Source of the DNA: Apricaphanius iberus
Lineage: Eukaryota > Chordata > Actinopteri > Cyprinodontiformes > Aphaniidae
Direction of reading: 5' to 3'
Length of the DNA stretch: 64,000 nucleotides
Assembly (NCBI GenBank): GCA_028564705.1
Contig: JAPXFQ010000344.1
Coordinates: 1,369,001 to 1,433,000, forward strand
Shown here: positions 1 through 12,369 of the stretch, one piece after another
Layout of the letters: each line of letters begins with the position of its first letter
Position numbering within the stretch: the first letter of the stretch is position 1
Notes under the pieces: generated by a model
Seen by the model: only the letters and a program-made list of their open reading frames with translations
Told to the model about the DNA's origin: nothing
The model's database searches: none
Translations under genes and position numbers: made by a program

Positions 1-1270
1 TGCTTATCCATTTCTAATGCAACATGAGCAACACAAGGAGTGCCAGGAAAATGGTAAAAGTGACATGCTAGCATAAAGAGAAGGACATGACAAAACCTGA
101 ACAAGGTTATGCCACTGATTATGGGGGTGGAGGAGGGCAAAAGAGCAGCTGTGACACAGAGCCACAGAGGAGGGTATAGGACATCAGAGTGCAGAAAAAC
201 TGTGGATAAACAGAATGAAGCAAAGTGCAGCAAATAAAGATAGAGGAAGAGGGAGAGAGAGATGAGCAGAAAGGAGGATAAGCAGCAGGCAGCAAACGCA
301 GGAGCCTATGTAATTTCTCTAATCCTCCTGGCATTTATACTTTCACTAGACAGATAATAAAAATGAAAAATAAAATGGAAAACCTTCACACTCAGACTGG
401 GCACAGGATTTTTTTTAATCTGTTGCACTGCTTAACTTCCCCCCCCCTTTTTCCACAATGCCTCAGTGGCTCTGTACTGAGTCAGCAGAATTCTATTTGT
501 GATATTATTTCATGTAAAGGCAGATGGTAGGGGTGACTCACTTCAGGCTTGCTACATCAATGATGACAGACAGATGGGTGGAAAAATAAAAAGTTCCATA
601 GGAAATGATTCAACCCCCTCTGCAAATTAGGTTTATTTGGTAAAATATAAAAAAAGTAGAAGCTGTTTAAGAATAAACATTCAAGACAAGAACTTTTTCT
701 AAAAATGTGGACCACAGAGTGTTTTCCAACTATAGGGGGGAGACCTCTGTGCTTAAGCTGCTGCGACTTGATAAGTAAAAGACGATGGATGGATGGATGG
801 ATGGATGAACTACAACAATTTTCATTTCCTCAGTACAACTGTTCTTACAGATGGTTTCTTAAAATTAAAAACAAAATGTCTCTTTTAATGACTTCTGTAG
901 TTTTCTGACCTCTGCCTAATGAGTATCTTTAATTTTTTATAAAAACAGCACCTTTTGCTGTTAAGATCTGTTGCAGAAGAACTACATAGCCACACTCCAG
1001 CTTCTGGTAACTCCTGAGATCATCTCCTGTTATTATTATTTTTTCTATTCTTGGGTTTGCCTGCTGCAATTAACAGATTTTCAAAATAATTCAAGCAAGG
1101 TAACTATGATGGCTATTTTCTTGCGCTTCTTCTGAAACCATGCACATGCAAGTTTCAACTTGCTTATAGGGGCTGAGTCATTTTCTCCTCATAACGGGAC
1201 TATTCTTGTGATTTTGTTAATGGTGACAAAGGTCTTGGGAGTTCAGGCATGGAGTCCTTAAACATTTAGT
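1..1270. other. Left flank, no host gene seen
   Basis: AT-rich sequence with only short chance frames. It contains a Rex3-like 3' end at 745-810 (listed separately), C and T homopolymer runs near 438-450, and ATT repeats near 1032. Confidence 0.5.
745..810 (+). repeat. 3' tip of a Rex3-like LINE with (GATG)n tail
   Basis: CTGTGCTTAAGCTGCTGCGA is followed shortly by a GGATGGATGGATGGATG run (787-807). The same tip closes the longer copy at 23445-23925. GATG tails mark the Rex3 (RTE-type) retrotransposons of teleosts. Confidence 0.6.
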
Positions 1271-1274
1271 TTGA

Positions 1275-1590
1275 TCTAGACCGCTGCTGCTGGTGTCCGC
1301 ACTAGAACCAGGAAAGTAGACCACATCACCCTAGTTCTAAATTCCTTACACTGGCTCCCTTCAAAATACTCCCTTCAAAATACTCCTACTAGTTTACAAA
1401 TCATTAAATGGCTTAGCGCCAAAGTATGTGGAAGACCTGTTGTCATTATATTCTTATGTACTTTTCTTTTTTTAATGCCTTTTCATACATTGCTTTTTTT
1501 ATCATGCTTTGTTTCTCTACCACCAAATCATGTGCAGCAATTTGAATTACCTTGTTGTTGAAAGTGTGCTACGCCTTGCCTTTGTACTTA
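1275..1590 (+). repeat. L2-like LINE 3' fragment
   Basis: The fragment matches the end of the larger copy at 15950-16510: AGAACCAGGA, CTTACACTGGCTCCCT, ACTAGTTTACAAATCA and AAGTATGTGG, then TTGAATTACCTTGTTGTTGA at 1541-1560. An internal 14-base direct duplication (CCTTCAAAATACTC) appears at about 1360-1386. Confidence 0.65.
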
Positions 1591-1769
1591 TTACGGGAAC
1601 TGAAACCTGGGATCCCTTTGCAATCTAGACTTTCTGATGTTTTTTTGCAATTAGTTGAGCTTCTGACCACTTGCTTCAACAGGAATTTGATAGCAGAGAG
1701 ATAGTTTTCTCTTGATTTAGCCATGGTTCTGTAAAATAAGTTGTAAATTAGGATACAAGTGGGTTCAAA

Positions 1770-3000
1770 AGTTAAGTGCAAAAGTTTGTTTATTTTCGTA
1801 TTTCATCTTAAAAGGTTAAACTAATATATGATATACTCATTACATGCAAAGCGAGATATTTTAAGCCTTTTTTTGTTATAATTTTGGTGATTACGGCTTA
1901 CAGTATATCAAAATCCCAAATTTTAAATCTTATGAAATTTGAATATTGTGAAAAGGTTCAATATTTTAGGCTCAAAGTGTCACACTCTAATCGGCTAATT
2001 ATTCTAAAACGGCTACAAAGGGTCCCTAAGCCTATAAATGGTCTCTCAGTCTGGTTCAGTAGGAATTACAATCTTGGGGAAGACTGCTGACCTGACTGTT
2101 GTGCAGAAAACCATCATGTACACCAGCCATAAGGGGAGAAAGCCTCAAAAGGTAATTGCAAATGAAGATGGATGTTCCCAAAATAGTGTAATAAAACACA
2201 TTAAAAGAAAGTTATGTGGAAGGGAAAAGTGTGGAAGTGAACAAGCAGCAGGGACGACCGCAGCCTGGGCAGGATTGTCAACAAAAGACTTTCAAAAGTG
2301 TTGGGGACCTTCACATGGAGTTTCCACAGTCTGTGTTGATTTAAGGAGCCGCGTCATCTGCTGGTGTTGGTGCACTGTTCTTTATTAAGTCCAGAGTCCA
2401 CGCAGTCATCTAGCAGGACATTTTAGAGGATTTCATGCTACCTTCCGCAGACCAGTTTCATTGAGATGCTGACTTTTCCAGCAGGACGTGGCACCTGCTC
2501 ACGCTACCAAAAGTATCAAAACCTGGTTCAATGAGAATGGGATTACTGTGCTTGATTGGTCAGAAAACTGGCCTGACCTAACTCCATAGTGAAGATATGG
2601 GGCATTGTGAAGAGAAAGCTCAGAGCCATGAATTTGAATAATGCAGAAGAGCTGAAGGCTGCTATTAAAGCATTGTGTTCTTCCATAACATGTCAGCAGA
2701 GCCACAGGCTGATAGCATCTATGCTATGCTGCATTGAGGCAGTAATTGATGAATAACATTCCCAAACCAAGTAGCCTAATGAGTACATATCATGCATGAC
2801 TATACTTTGTAGAGGTTTGACATTTCTATATTTAAGATCCTTATTTCACTGATTTCATGTAATATTCTAATTTCCTGAGAATTTAGGGTTTTCATAAGCT
2901 ATAAGAAATAGTCGTGCAAATTACAATGAATAAAGACTTGACATATCTCACTTTGCAAGTAATTAAACAATAAAATGCCATTTGTGTGATTTTTTGATAA
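1770..3000 (+). mobile_element. Tc1-like transposon fossil
   Basis: Translation on the plus strand gives scattered Tc1 transposase pieces: LDWSENWPDLTP near 2550-2588 stands where Tc1 has the second catalytic aspartate motif (DWPxxSPDLNP), followed by a stop, and the tail AEELKAAIKALCSSITCQQSHRL-type sequence follows (2645-2710). The right flank (2830-2960) resembles the usual 3' end of a fish Tc1 family. Frames are broken by stops and indels, so no active protein is possible. Confidence 0.7.
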
Positions 3001-6000
3001 TACATTTTATAGATAGATTGATAGATAGTAATCGTATTGATCAAATTTAAAAGGAATTTGTAGAGCAACCCGACTTCTCTAAAGCAAAAGAGAAGCTGGT
3101 ACTTTGCTAAGTGCTTTGGTTTGTGGTTTGTCAGGTATATATAGCTCAAGCCTTTTACTGAACACAGTTTTATGTAAAGAAAATTTGGTCCGTATGCTCA
3201 TTGCTCCTATTAATCTTATAAAAAATGTGTTGACATCTTCATTAATAATTTGCTAACTATTCAAAAAAAAGTTCATATTTTCAACTTGTGAGGATTTAAA
3301 TTCAGCTATGTGCCGTGCCAGAGGATCAAAAGAGCTTTTTCCTCTTGAGGGAAAAATTAAGATGAGAGAAAATTGGTGGTACATAAAGCCCTCCACAGCT
3401 ACTTCTGGACTCAAACAAATGTAACCCTCTCTTTTCTAAGCACATCACAATTAACCCAGAGTACAAGCAGGTCAGAAAGAAGTTATTTCAGTCATTTCTC
3501 GCTGGTTCTAAAACTCTGATGATGCCAGTGCCCTTAAATCTTCCTGAATACCCTTTGAGTGATTGGATGAGCAGAAAGCCAAATTAATGTGAGTGTATCT
3601 GGCCATAGGCATGCAATTGAAATTGGGAAGAAGATATACATTTGAGGTAATTCTACTCATAAGAATGTAATTAATAGCAAGATGAAAACCTACAGCCCTC
3701 CACTGCACATTATTCTGACCAGAAACCATAACTAAAAATATTAAAAAGTTGCACAGACATACAGAAAAAACACACTTTGCTTAGTTTTCTGATGTTTGTC
3801 TAATTGGAGCAATTCATTATTTATTTACAGCAGTGTAAATTTCTTTCATCTCCAAAAACACAGTTCTCAACAAAAAAGCTGGAAATTTCATTGACAGTTT
3901 AATTTTAAGGCAGACTTTGACCTTTCCCATGTGTAGGCAATTAGCCAAGTAAAGTCCTTTTTCTAGAGCTGAGATAATCCTATGATGAATTATCAAAATT
4001 ATGAAACATAATGAAATCATGACCAATCAAATGTCTTTCAAAGCAGACCAGTAATTGCCTCCAACTGGAAGTATTTTTTGTCTGTCTGTCTGTCTGTTGG
4101 CAACATAACTCAAAAATGTATTGATCGATTTTTGATTGCTTTTTTAGGAAATGTCTGCAATGGAACTAGGAACTAGGATTCCTCTCTAGTAATGATATTT
4201 TTTAACAGCACAAAAGCCTTAACCCTAATTTTTATTTATCCATCAGCAAGTTTGCAACCATGTGTATCGACGGAGACATTTTCATTTCATACTTCTCCAT
4301 TGTTCCAAAGTAACTCTCCACCAGGGTGTCAGACGGTGCAGTTGTTTTCTGGTGGGTCTGTCTACCATTGCATTCACCTCTCTTGATTACAACAATTCAT
4401 TTACTCCAGCTTGTAAGTGCACATCCACTCAAGGAGCAATGGCCGACATAAAGTACATTTTGATTGAGCTGGAAAGCTTTTTTTATAAGCAGTTCAACTC
4501 AAATAATACTCTAAAAACGCATTTAAAACAAGACAGCATTCTGTTTTGTTGTTTCTCTACACCTCCTGGTGCTGAAAATCGCCACAAGATCATATTAGAT
4601 AAATAGGCCTTGCATTATGAAGCATTTAGTGGCCAAATGTTGCATTAACTTATGATTTCATTGAGTATAGACCACTGTTCTGGTAATATGATCTGAGGCT
4701 GATGTTGGGCTGACCAATCACAGACATGAGCGCTCCGTTGGGTGTGATAGATAGTCAGAAAATTTGGCTCTATTCTGTCAGCGCTTGTGATACCTTATGT
4801 CCATGGATAATGCTGTTGTGTGTCTCCGCACCTACGCACACCTCTCTTTATAACATGATGTAAGTGACCTTATGTGGATACTGATGTTTAATCTGGATCT
4901 GCAGATGCACTACAGAAAATATGACGCAGACTGCTTTATATTTAAACAGTAGTTGCTGGCAACAGAGAAAAGAGTGGACCGTTTATGTTTTATTTTGTTG
5001 GTTTGGTTATTACCTAGGTATCTCTGGGTCGGCTCTGAGGAAGTAATTTGGTGAGGGGGATGAATTATTTCCTCACCCTTTAAAAACAGTCTCTCTGTTG
5101 GAAACACCTTTTGGCTAAGGCTGTGAAAAAAAGAAGCAGCTGCCAAAATCTCCATGTACTTTATGTGACACCATACAACTTCTAGCCCATAGCTTGAGCA
5201 GGGAGTTAGTACCCAGACCACCAGCAAGGAGGTCATTGTTTTTAAACATAAAATAAATCAGGGGGCAGTATAATGGCTTTTTTTACTTTCTTTGTCCTCT
5301 ATCAGTACAGCATTTTTGCTGATGTACGGATAACGTTTTCAAACACTCTTCTAAGCATGCTTGTTTAGCCATAATAATGAGCTTCAAGTGTTGTTTGACA
5401 CCAGCTGCATCCTGATTCTATACTAGGATTTTAACTTTCCCTTCATCCACCACACAAGTAGCCTTCAGTAGTGATGACTTTTTAGAGTCAAACAACATTT
5501 TGTGAGTAATCCAACTGTAATCGGATGCCGGGCTGTTAAGTTTCCTTGGTACTACTCTTAGATAACAATTCTCCTGAAATCATTTTCAATGTTATCTACA
5601 ATATAAAGTAAATATATAAATCTTCACTTTATATACTTGGAATTCCTGCTCCATTGTATTGGCTTTAGGGGATATAGTGTTATACACTAATGCCTGAGTT
5701 TGACGGTCCAAGCCTTGAAAGAAATAGTTTTTAAATTTCTTATATATGCCTTTTAATTTTAATATTGCCACTGTAAATTTAAGAGGGCATAAAGTCAATT
5801 TATATCCATCTAATTTTATGAATAGCATTGTTTTAATTGTTTTTTCCATTCAACATTGTCTAGACAACATATACAGGCAGCAGAGACAATAGAAAATAAT
5901 CCCTCAGAAAAGCTTGGAATTTTCTCTTTGTTTACTTGCCAAAACCCCTTCGGTCTGTAAAGACAGTACTGTTACCTGACTAACTAGAAAATGTGGCATC

Positions 6001-8650
6001 AGTTACACCGTGAAATAATTTTTTCCTATTTGAGATACTGCACATTTGTGGAGCACCTTCTCCTGTTATACAAGAACAAGAGTAAAAATAAACCTGAAGT
6101 TTGACGAATAATAGTTATTCAAATATATCACTAGTATTGTAATACTGTTATATTGAATAAGTCCCATAAACTATTCCACTGAGTTCAGGGATCATGTACG
6201 CTAAAACAAAATTTTCAATTGTGAATAAAGACAAACAAGAAAATAACATGTATTTTTATTGTTTCTCTTTATAACTGGAATATAATAGGAACAGTAAGTC
6301 ACCTTTATAGTCTTCCAGTGGCAATCCGAAAAGTGCAATCTTGTCCCCATAGGGCCAGATCTGTCACTAAAAGCACTGACACAGGGATTTTTTTTTAATG
6401 ACTTTTGCTGTTGCAAGACAATGCGACTATCTTTGCATGTACGAATATTCCATCCTCACTGCTTACACAATGCTCAAAATACAGATCACTTAGAGTTAGT
6501 TTATCCAAAGAACAGAAAGAACTTCCAATTCTGAGATTTAAGTTCTGTTTACACTACCACTATGGATATCAAAGAATTTTACTGCTGTATTTTTTACAAA
6601 CAATAACCACCCAGTGAAAGTTAAAAAAAAAAGTTATCTGCTTTCAATTGAAAGTAAAGTTTTAAGGTATGTTCTGAGTCTTTTCACATCTTTTTATTCT
6701 AGTTATGAAGAATAAACTGAATAACATTGCAGCACTTCCAACACAAGAAGCTGATTGAATTTCTCAGTCATTTTCACCTAATCAGTTGCCCCTGGGTCAG
6801 GTAGGTGGTCTAAAGTTTCAGGGCAGGATGTCAAATGAATATGGTTTATCTCACAACCATGTAGGAACAGCACAATACATTTAATATAACCTCTTCATTT
6901 TAAAGCAGTGTCACAGGGTAATTTCATAATTACAGTGTTTAAACTGTAAAAGTTTCTGATCGTTTCAAACAACTCAAATCAATATTAATTTCAGATATCA
7001 TTGTCTGTCCAAATTTAGTAGCTTCAGTAGGTGGGAATGGAAATTAATCCTGTGTCACCTTGGATTAAGAACAAATCTAATTTATTCACTTTGCTTTTTT
7101 GTGCAATTGTATCTTTTAATTTAGCATTATCTCAGGTTTTGCATTTGTCACAATAAAACATTGAAATAAGGCTAATACAACAGTACAAACAAATAAACCC
7201 AGCAAACCATAAAAATATGAACAAGACAGCAACGTTTCTGTCCTACTGGGAGGGAACGGTCATGCAGAAGTCCGCGTACTGAGGAGTGGCACAAGGAATC
7301 ATGTCTGGAACGCCACTTTGTCCAAGTTGTTATAACTCACACATCCTCAGCAGATGTCCATATTTCATAATAAGCATATTAACATAAAATTGTGTGGAAA
7401 GAAAAAACTGTAATGCTGAAAATACACCTTTGGATTACATATAGGCAATGTGTAAAATGTGTCTAAAAAGTGAAAATCCATCTTAAGGCATCTATTGGAG
7501 TCTAAATGTGGTTGAAATCTGTTTGTGGTTGTCTGTCTATCATTGTTGAAAGGTTTTAATTTTGACAGGACACATGAGCTTAACTTTTGGTTAAAATATT
7601 TTTCGATGATAAGGACATTGACTGACCAACCTGAAAGACTTATAAAAATATTTCCTCCATGGCCAAATGTTTAACCCAAAAAGAAAATGCAAAAAAATAC
7701 AACTTCAAAGAAAATGTATTCCTTTGAGGTCATGAATTTATGATGTTTTTAAGAACAGAAAGATGGCACTTTTAATCACTTAAGTACAGAAACCAGTTAT
7801 AGAAAGTAATTTGTGGGCTTGGCCTTCAAATGTTGATTTTAAATTATTTTTTCTATTCATGCACCTATAATTACCATTACTTGGGTGACTGCTAATGAAG
7901 ACAGGCGTAGCAACATATGATGCAATAAACAGCTAAATCATAGCGCATATCTGTTTGTCTTCACCTATGTTTACATATCAAATTTTTGTCGAACAGAATG
8001 ACAAAGAAATTGCCTCATATTCATTGGCTACAAAAGCAGTTAGACAAGCTGACGTGATGTAAGGTTACACAGTAGGTCATGGAGGATAATATACTATTCT
8101 AGGATGCTGTTGTCTTTTGTTTCTGATTGGATTTAATAATATAATTTGATAAGTACTCTGTACATGGAGAATAGAAAGCTAAAAAATGCCTGGATTTATT
8201 TCCAATCCTTTGGTTATTCAATTTTGTTCTGAGGCTTCTTTTTGTATGTTGACAGTTTTTCAATTTAACCTGAGGAATTTTTCAGTGGGGTTATGGATAC
8301 ATTGGTAGATTAGCTTTTAAAAACAGCTACATATCATCTACAAAGATCAATTTCACAATTGCCTAAAAATATAATTTTATGTAGGCAAACAAGATAAAAA
8401 ATGACAACTGAAAGATGGTTGCTGGTCTGTACCCCACAATATGGTACTTCCATCCTGCATGTAAACAGCTAACCTTGACATTTTTATGGTAGCATAAAAG
8501 GCATTGTATCTCTTTCCAGCTATCAGGCAACTACTATATAAGATATTAGACAATTGGCCAAATGTTTTACATTTTATGCAGTCAGCTGTGTACGTTCATT
8601 GTAAAGAATAGCAAGTAGACAAGCTGATTGAAAAACGTATGCTGGTTCAA
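3001..8650. other. Long gene-free stretch
   Basis: No conserved protein domain in any frame. Visible items are a (TCTG)n run at 4078-4097, an unnamed repeat at 4561-4830 (listed separately), and AT-rich sequence elsewhere. The frames of 60-116 codons are not supported by motifs or by splice signals. Confidence 0.5.
4561..4830 (+). repeat. Unnamed interspersed repeat, copy A
   Basis: It shares CCTCCTGGTG, GATAAAT, GCCAAATGTTGCATTAACT, CTATAG/GTATAG and CCGTTCTG/CTGTTCTG words in the same order with 54911-55060. Both then share a TGTC...GGATAATG block, which is about 100 bases further away in this copy. No coding sequence. Confidence 0.55.
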
Positions 8651-8655
8651 TTTGC

Positions 8656-8800
8656 AAAGGTGGGTAGAGTAGTTAATAAGTATTGTCAATAGAAGCACTA
8701 CAGTATATTGTTACTCAAGTAAAGGTAAAAAGTACTTTACTCAAGAGTAAAAAATTATTTGGAAGAAGGCTACTCAAGTACTGAGTAACTAAACATATGA
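8656..8800. repeat. Fish repeat with TACTCAAGTA words
   Basis: The segment starts GGTGGGTAGAGTAG and carries several TACTCAAGTA/ACTCAAGTAA words, a pattern seen at one end of a common fish DNA-element family. The other end was not found. Confidence 0.4.
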
Positions 8801-9179
8801 TTAAATATGTGAAAAATATGTAATGTGAATTAGGAACTTTTGGTATTTTAAAGAATAAGACAAGAATAAAATAGAGGTCATTAAAAAATATAAAAAATAG
8901 GCAGAAGAAAGACATATGTCCAAAACATACCTTTTTACAACATAACGCTTTTAAACACAAAAGTTAATGTAAGAATAGTGTTGAATGCTTCCAGTAACAA
9001 TATATGCTATTTTCCAAACAACATTTTCTGGGCTCCGGAGACACAAATCAACATCAGACCAAGGAAGCCAGAGAACAAAGAAGTAGTCTCACTTTAACTC
9101 ATTCTTTAAGTGTGTTTGTGTCTGGCCAATTTTGGGTTTAAATATACCTGATCTTCATTAAGTATAGTAACTCAGGTTA

Positions 9180-9748
9180 GCCGGGCCCTTCTGCTGCTTC
9201 CTCTACCCCATCTGCCCCTGCTTCTGTAGCTGCCTCTGCCCGCGCTGGTCCCGCTGTATCCACTGCCTGTCCTTGCCCTGCATCTGTCACTAGACCTAAA
9301 GGTGTGTATGAATGTTTGGTATTGAATTTTACTAACAGTTACTAAATTTGTTTAGGTTCCCACATATGACATTAGCATTTACAAATTAAATACCAACAAA
9401 AATAATTGTAATGTGTATTTATTCACTATGACCAAATATTTAGAGCATAAATGTGTTAATAAAATGCACATACATAAAAAACATTTTTGTCTAGTTAAAA
9501 AAAAAAACTTTGTGGTGAAACATTCTTAACCTAGCAACTTTCTCATTGCCCTGTGTTCTTTGAAGGCCAGGAAGAGGGCGAGGCGGAGGCCGCAGCAGTC
9601 CACAAAGCTATCAGACTTTGAGTGGGAGATGCTGGAAGCCCTGAAGGCCAGACAGGTTCCTCCTGCTCCTTGGATCCAGGATGCTTATGAGCACTTCCTT
9701 CTCTCTCTCCTTTCTCTTTTTAAAAACGTTCCACCCCACACCAAATAG
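9180..9748 (+). pseudogene. Harbinger-associated MADF/BESS-like protein remnant
   Basis: Two open blocks remain. The block at about 9186-9301 is Ala/Ser/Pro-rich (AASSTPSAPASVAASARAG) and ends at a GT. The block at 9560-9748 encodes a basic stretch (KARKRARRRP) followed by HFLLSLLSLFKNVPPHTK, resembling the BESS-like tail of the second gene of PIF/Harbinger transposons, the DNA-binding partner of the transposase. The MADF/Myb-like N-terminus is not visible. The transposase remnant lies 0.8 kb to the right on the opposite strand, the usual convergent arrangement. Assignment is moderate. Confidence 0.55.
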
Positions 9749-10369
9749 AGGATCAAATTTCAAATGCATAAATTGTTATACGAAAACAGCTATGTTCTGT
9801 TAAATTTGGAACCATTGGAGCCTACAGAGTAGTTTTACTCAGTGCAGATGGCATGTTTTTCACGGGAGGAATCAGACTCCTTTCTGTGTCCCTCCTCTAT
9901 TCCACCGCACTTCATCCAGCCAAGTTCCTTTACACTTCAGTTGTATATGGGGTTTTTTACATAGTGATTTTTATATTAGATATATTTTCTACTCAAAATT
10001 GATTATCTGCTTTGGTCTTCAGTATTATGCTGGCTGGTTCTAAAGTGAGATTTCTATAATTATCATTACCTTTATCATACATTAATTGATTAAAATAGAG
10101 GTGAAAATACATCAGAAAAGAATGAACATAAGCAGAAAAGTTTTAGTTTTTTTTAATGAATTTTCACATTTATGTTGACAAGCCTGGGTTGTGTCATGAT
10201 TAATCTTACAGTATAGCAGCCAGTACCTGCAATCAGAAGAAAAACAGGTGAGCAGCTCAAAAGTAGACACAATATAGGTACAGTCACAGGGGACACTATA
10301 ATATCTTATTTTAATTGCTTTCTTGTATTTTAATCATCAAATTGATTTATGCTGTATTCCAATTTTAAT

Positions 10370-10445
10370 CATGTAAAGCACCTTGAATTGCCTTGTGTTG
10401 AAAGTGTGCTATACAAATACAATTGCCTTGTGTTGCCTATAATAA
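10370..10445 (+). repeat. L2-like LINE 3' tip
   Basis: CACCTTGAATTGCCTTGTGT, then GAAAGTGTGCTATACAAATA and TTGCCTTGTGTTGCC. It matches the 3' tip of the long LINE at 16461-16515. It lies between the two Harbinger gene remnants, so it is a later insertion. Confidence 0.6.
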
Positions 10446-10551
10446 CACTATTGTTCACTATAGAGACAGGTTATACAAGAAAGTTTGCTCTTATGTTATT
10501 TTTGGTTGGCTCTTAAAAGAGCCGTTATAGGTCAGTCGTGTATGGATCTGA

Positions 10552-11482
10552 TTATTCCGCTGGCTGCCATGGCACTGCTCCCTTCTCACTGAAGTGGGCC
10601 ATAAATGCCTCTCTGACCTCCATCACCTCTCTGGTCGAGTTGATGGCTCCCATCCTTCCCACAACTGGAGGTTGAGGTTCCCCATGAGCAGCAGGTGCTC
10701 TCCTCACTGCAGACCCCTGGCCACCTGCAGAAGCTCTCATAAAGTTATGGAGAACACACGTTGCCTTGACACACTTCTCCACAGCTTCTGGTTGTATTTC
10801 CAGTGTGCGCCGAAACATCCTCCACTGAAAAGAACAAATCCCAAAGGCATCTTCCACCACCAGCCTAGCCCAGAACAGCCAGTAATTGAAGACCCGCTGC
10901 TGAAGGGTTAGGCCGACACGTCCAGGAAAGGGGTACATCAAATTTCTGTTCAGAGGAAAGGCCTCGTCTGCCACAAACACGTGGGGCTGGGGGTCTTCTC
11001 TGAAGAGCTCTGGGCATGTACTGGTCTGGGGGCAGATGAAGTGTACCATCCCGCAGAGCCTGACCAAAGGCAGAGTTGGCCAATATCCCTCCATCACTGC
11101 TTCTGCCATGCCCCCCAACATATATGACCCTGAACTTGTAGTTGGCATTCACCACAGCAAGGAGCACAATGGATTAATGCCCCTTGTAATTGAAAAAAAG
11201 AGCCAGAGGCAGTGGGTGCCTTCAGGCATCGATCACAACACAGCACAGAGGGAAGTTCCATTGCTCATCAAACTCCTCCACAATGGACCTCCATTCCTCT
11301 TCTCCTGGCACAGCCATAAACTCCTCCACTAAACCATCCCAGATGGCTGTCACCACATCAGGCATGATGGTGGAGACAGTGGAAATGCCCACTCTGAAGC
11401 TGCTGGCTATAACTCTGTAAGAGTCACCGAGAAAGAAGTCTGCAAGCACAGAAGAAGAAAAAATCAACAAATTGTGGCCCAC
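10552..11482 (-). pseudogene. PIF/Harbinger transposase (HARBI1-like nuclease) remnant
   Basis: On the minus strand the order of pieces matches a HARBI1-type nuclease. An N-terminal part (11482-11222) has DSYRVIASSFRVGISTVS and EFMAVPGEEEWRSI. A middle part (about 11222-10990) has AVVNANYKFRVIYVGGHGRS and SDGGILANSAFGQAL, around the catalytic Asp positions. A C-terminal part (about 11000-10552) has VFVADEAFPLNRNLMYPF, VVEDAFGICSFQWRMFR and KATCVLHNFM. The three parts are in different frames, so the gene carries at least two frameshifts and cannot encode an intact protein. Intact relatives are about 350-400 residues. The family cuts DNA and needs a Myb/MADF partner; a candidate remnant of that partner is at 9180-9748. 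Confidence 0.8.
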
Positions 11483-12119
11483 AGATTATTTTTCATTTGA
11501 ATAACACAATAATTATTGGGAATTATTGTACTGATTGTATCTATGCTACTGGTTCTTTTCAGTGTGTGGTATTAAAATAGAGCAGTTTAATCCCATTCTC
11601 AGGGGGAAAAAATCTAACATTAATCAAAGTTTCAAAGTGGATATCAAAGAAGATGTTGAATAATATGCATAGTGTATGCAAATAATGTAATAACACAATT
11701 TCAAAACTGCTTGGTAGTGTAATTAATGTTCTGTGATTCATTTAGAGAGGAGATCAGGACACCATAAATTAAATTGTCTGCTGACACTGCTTTATTTTTA
11801 TATATTTTTTTCAGAGAATTTTAAAGGTGAGTAGTCTAGAAAACGCAGACTTACAAAATCATAAATAACACTTACCAAAGACAGATGGACAGGAATACAG
11901 CGCCTTCAGTTGGTGTTTTGATAGGCAATCTGAGCTCCGATGCGGCCCAGGAGATTGTCAAACTGGGCACGGGACAGACTGAACTAGCACTGAGAGCAAA
12001 CATCATCCATACTTACCTCATGGAGCAAATGGTTAAACTCCCCAAACTCAGAACACATCCGAAGAATGGGGTGCACATGGGGTCCAGACGGCGCTGATGT
12101 AGCCGAAGACGTTGTCTAG

Positions 12120-12335
12120 CTTTATTTAGCAAATAAAGGCAAGCCACTCTCTAGATACTATCCGCCATAGCTCTGAACGTTGGTCACCTGAAGAAGCCCC
12201 GCCCACGTGCACTTTTTTGCTCAGAAGTAGCAGGCTTTGCCAGCTTCAACGTAGAAGTGTCAAAATACATGCGTTGTGAGCGTTGTTTGACACTGACAAA
12301 GCCTGTGGTCTGAATGCACCATTAGACAGTGGATC
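12120..12335. repeat. Possible right end of the Harbinger element
   Basis: The GC-richer sequence ends TGTGGTCTGAATGCACCATTA near 12308-12327. GGTGCATTCAGACC-type ends are common among fish Harbinger copies. I did not find a matching left end near 8.7-9.2 kb, so the border is tentative. Confidence 0.35.
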
Positions 12336-12369
12336 AACAACATGCCATTTTACTCAGCTGAACACTTGT

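Noticed and set aside
10594..11332. Plus-strand frames across the Harbinger transposase
   Set aside because: They are antisense shadows; the conserved nuclease blocks are on the minus strand.
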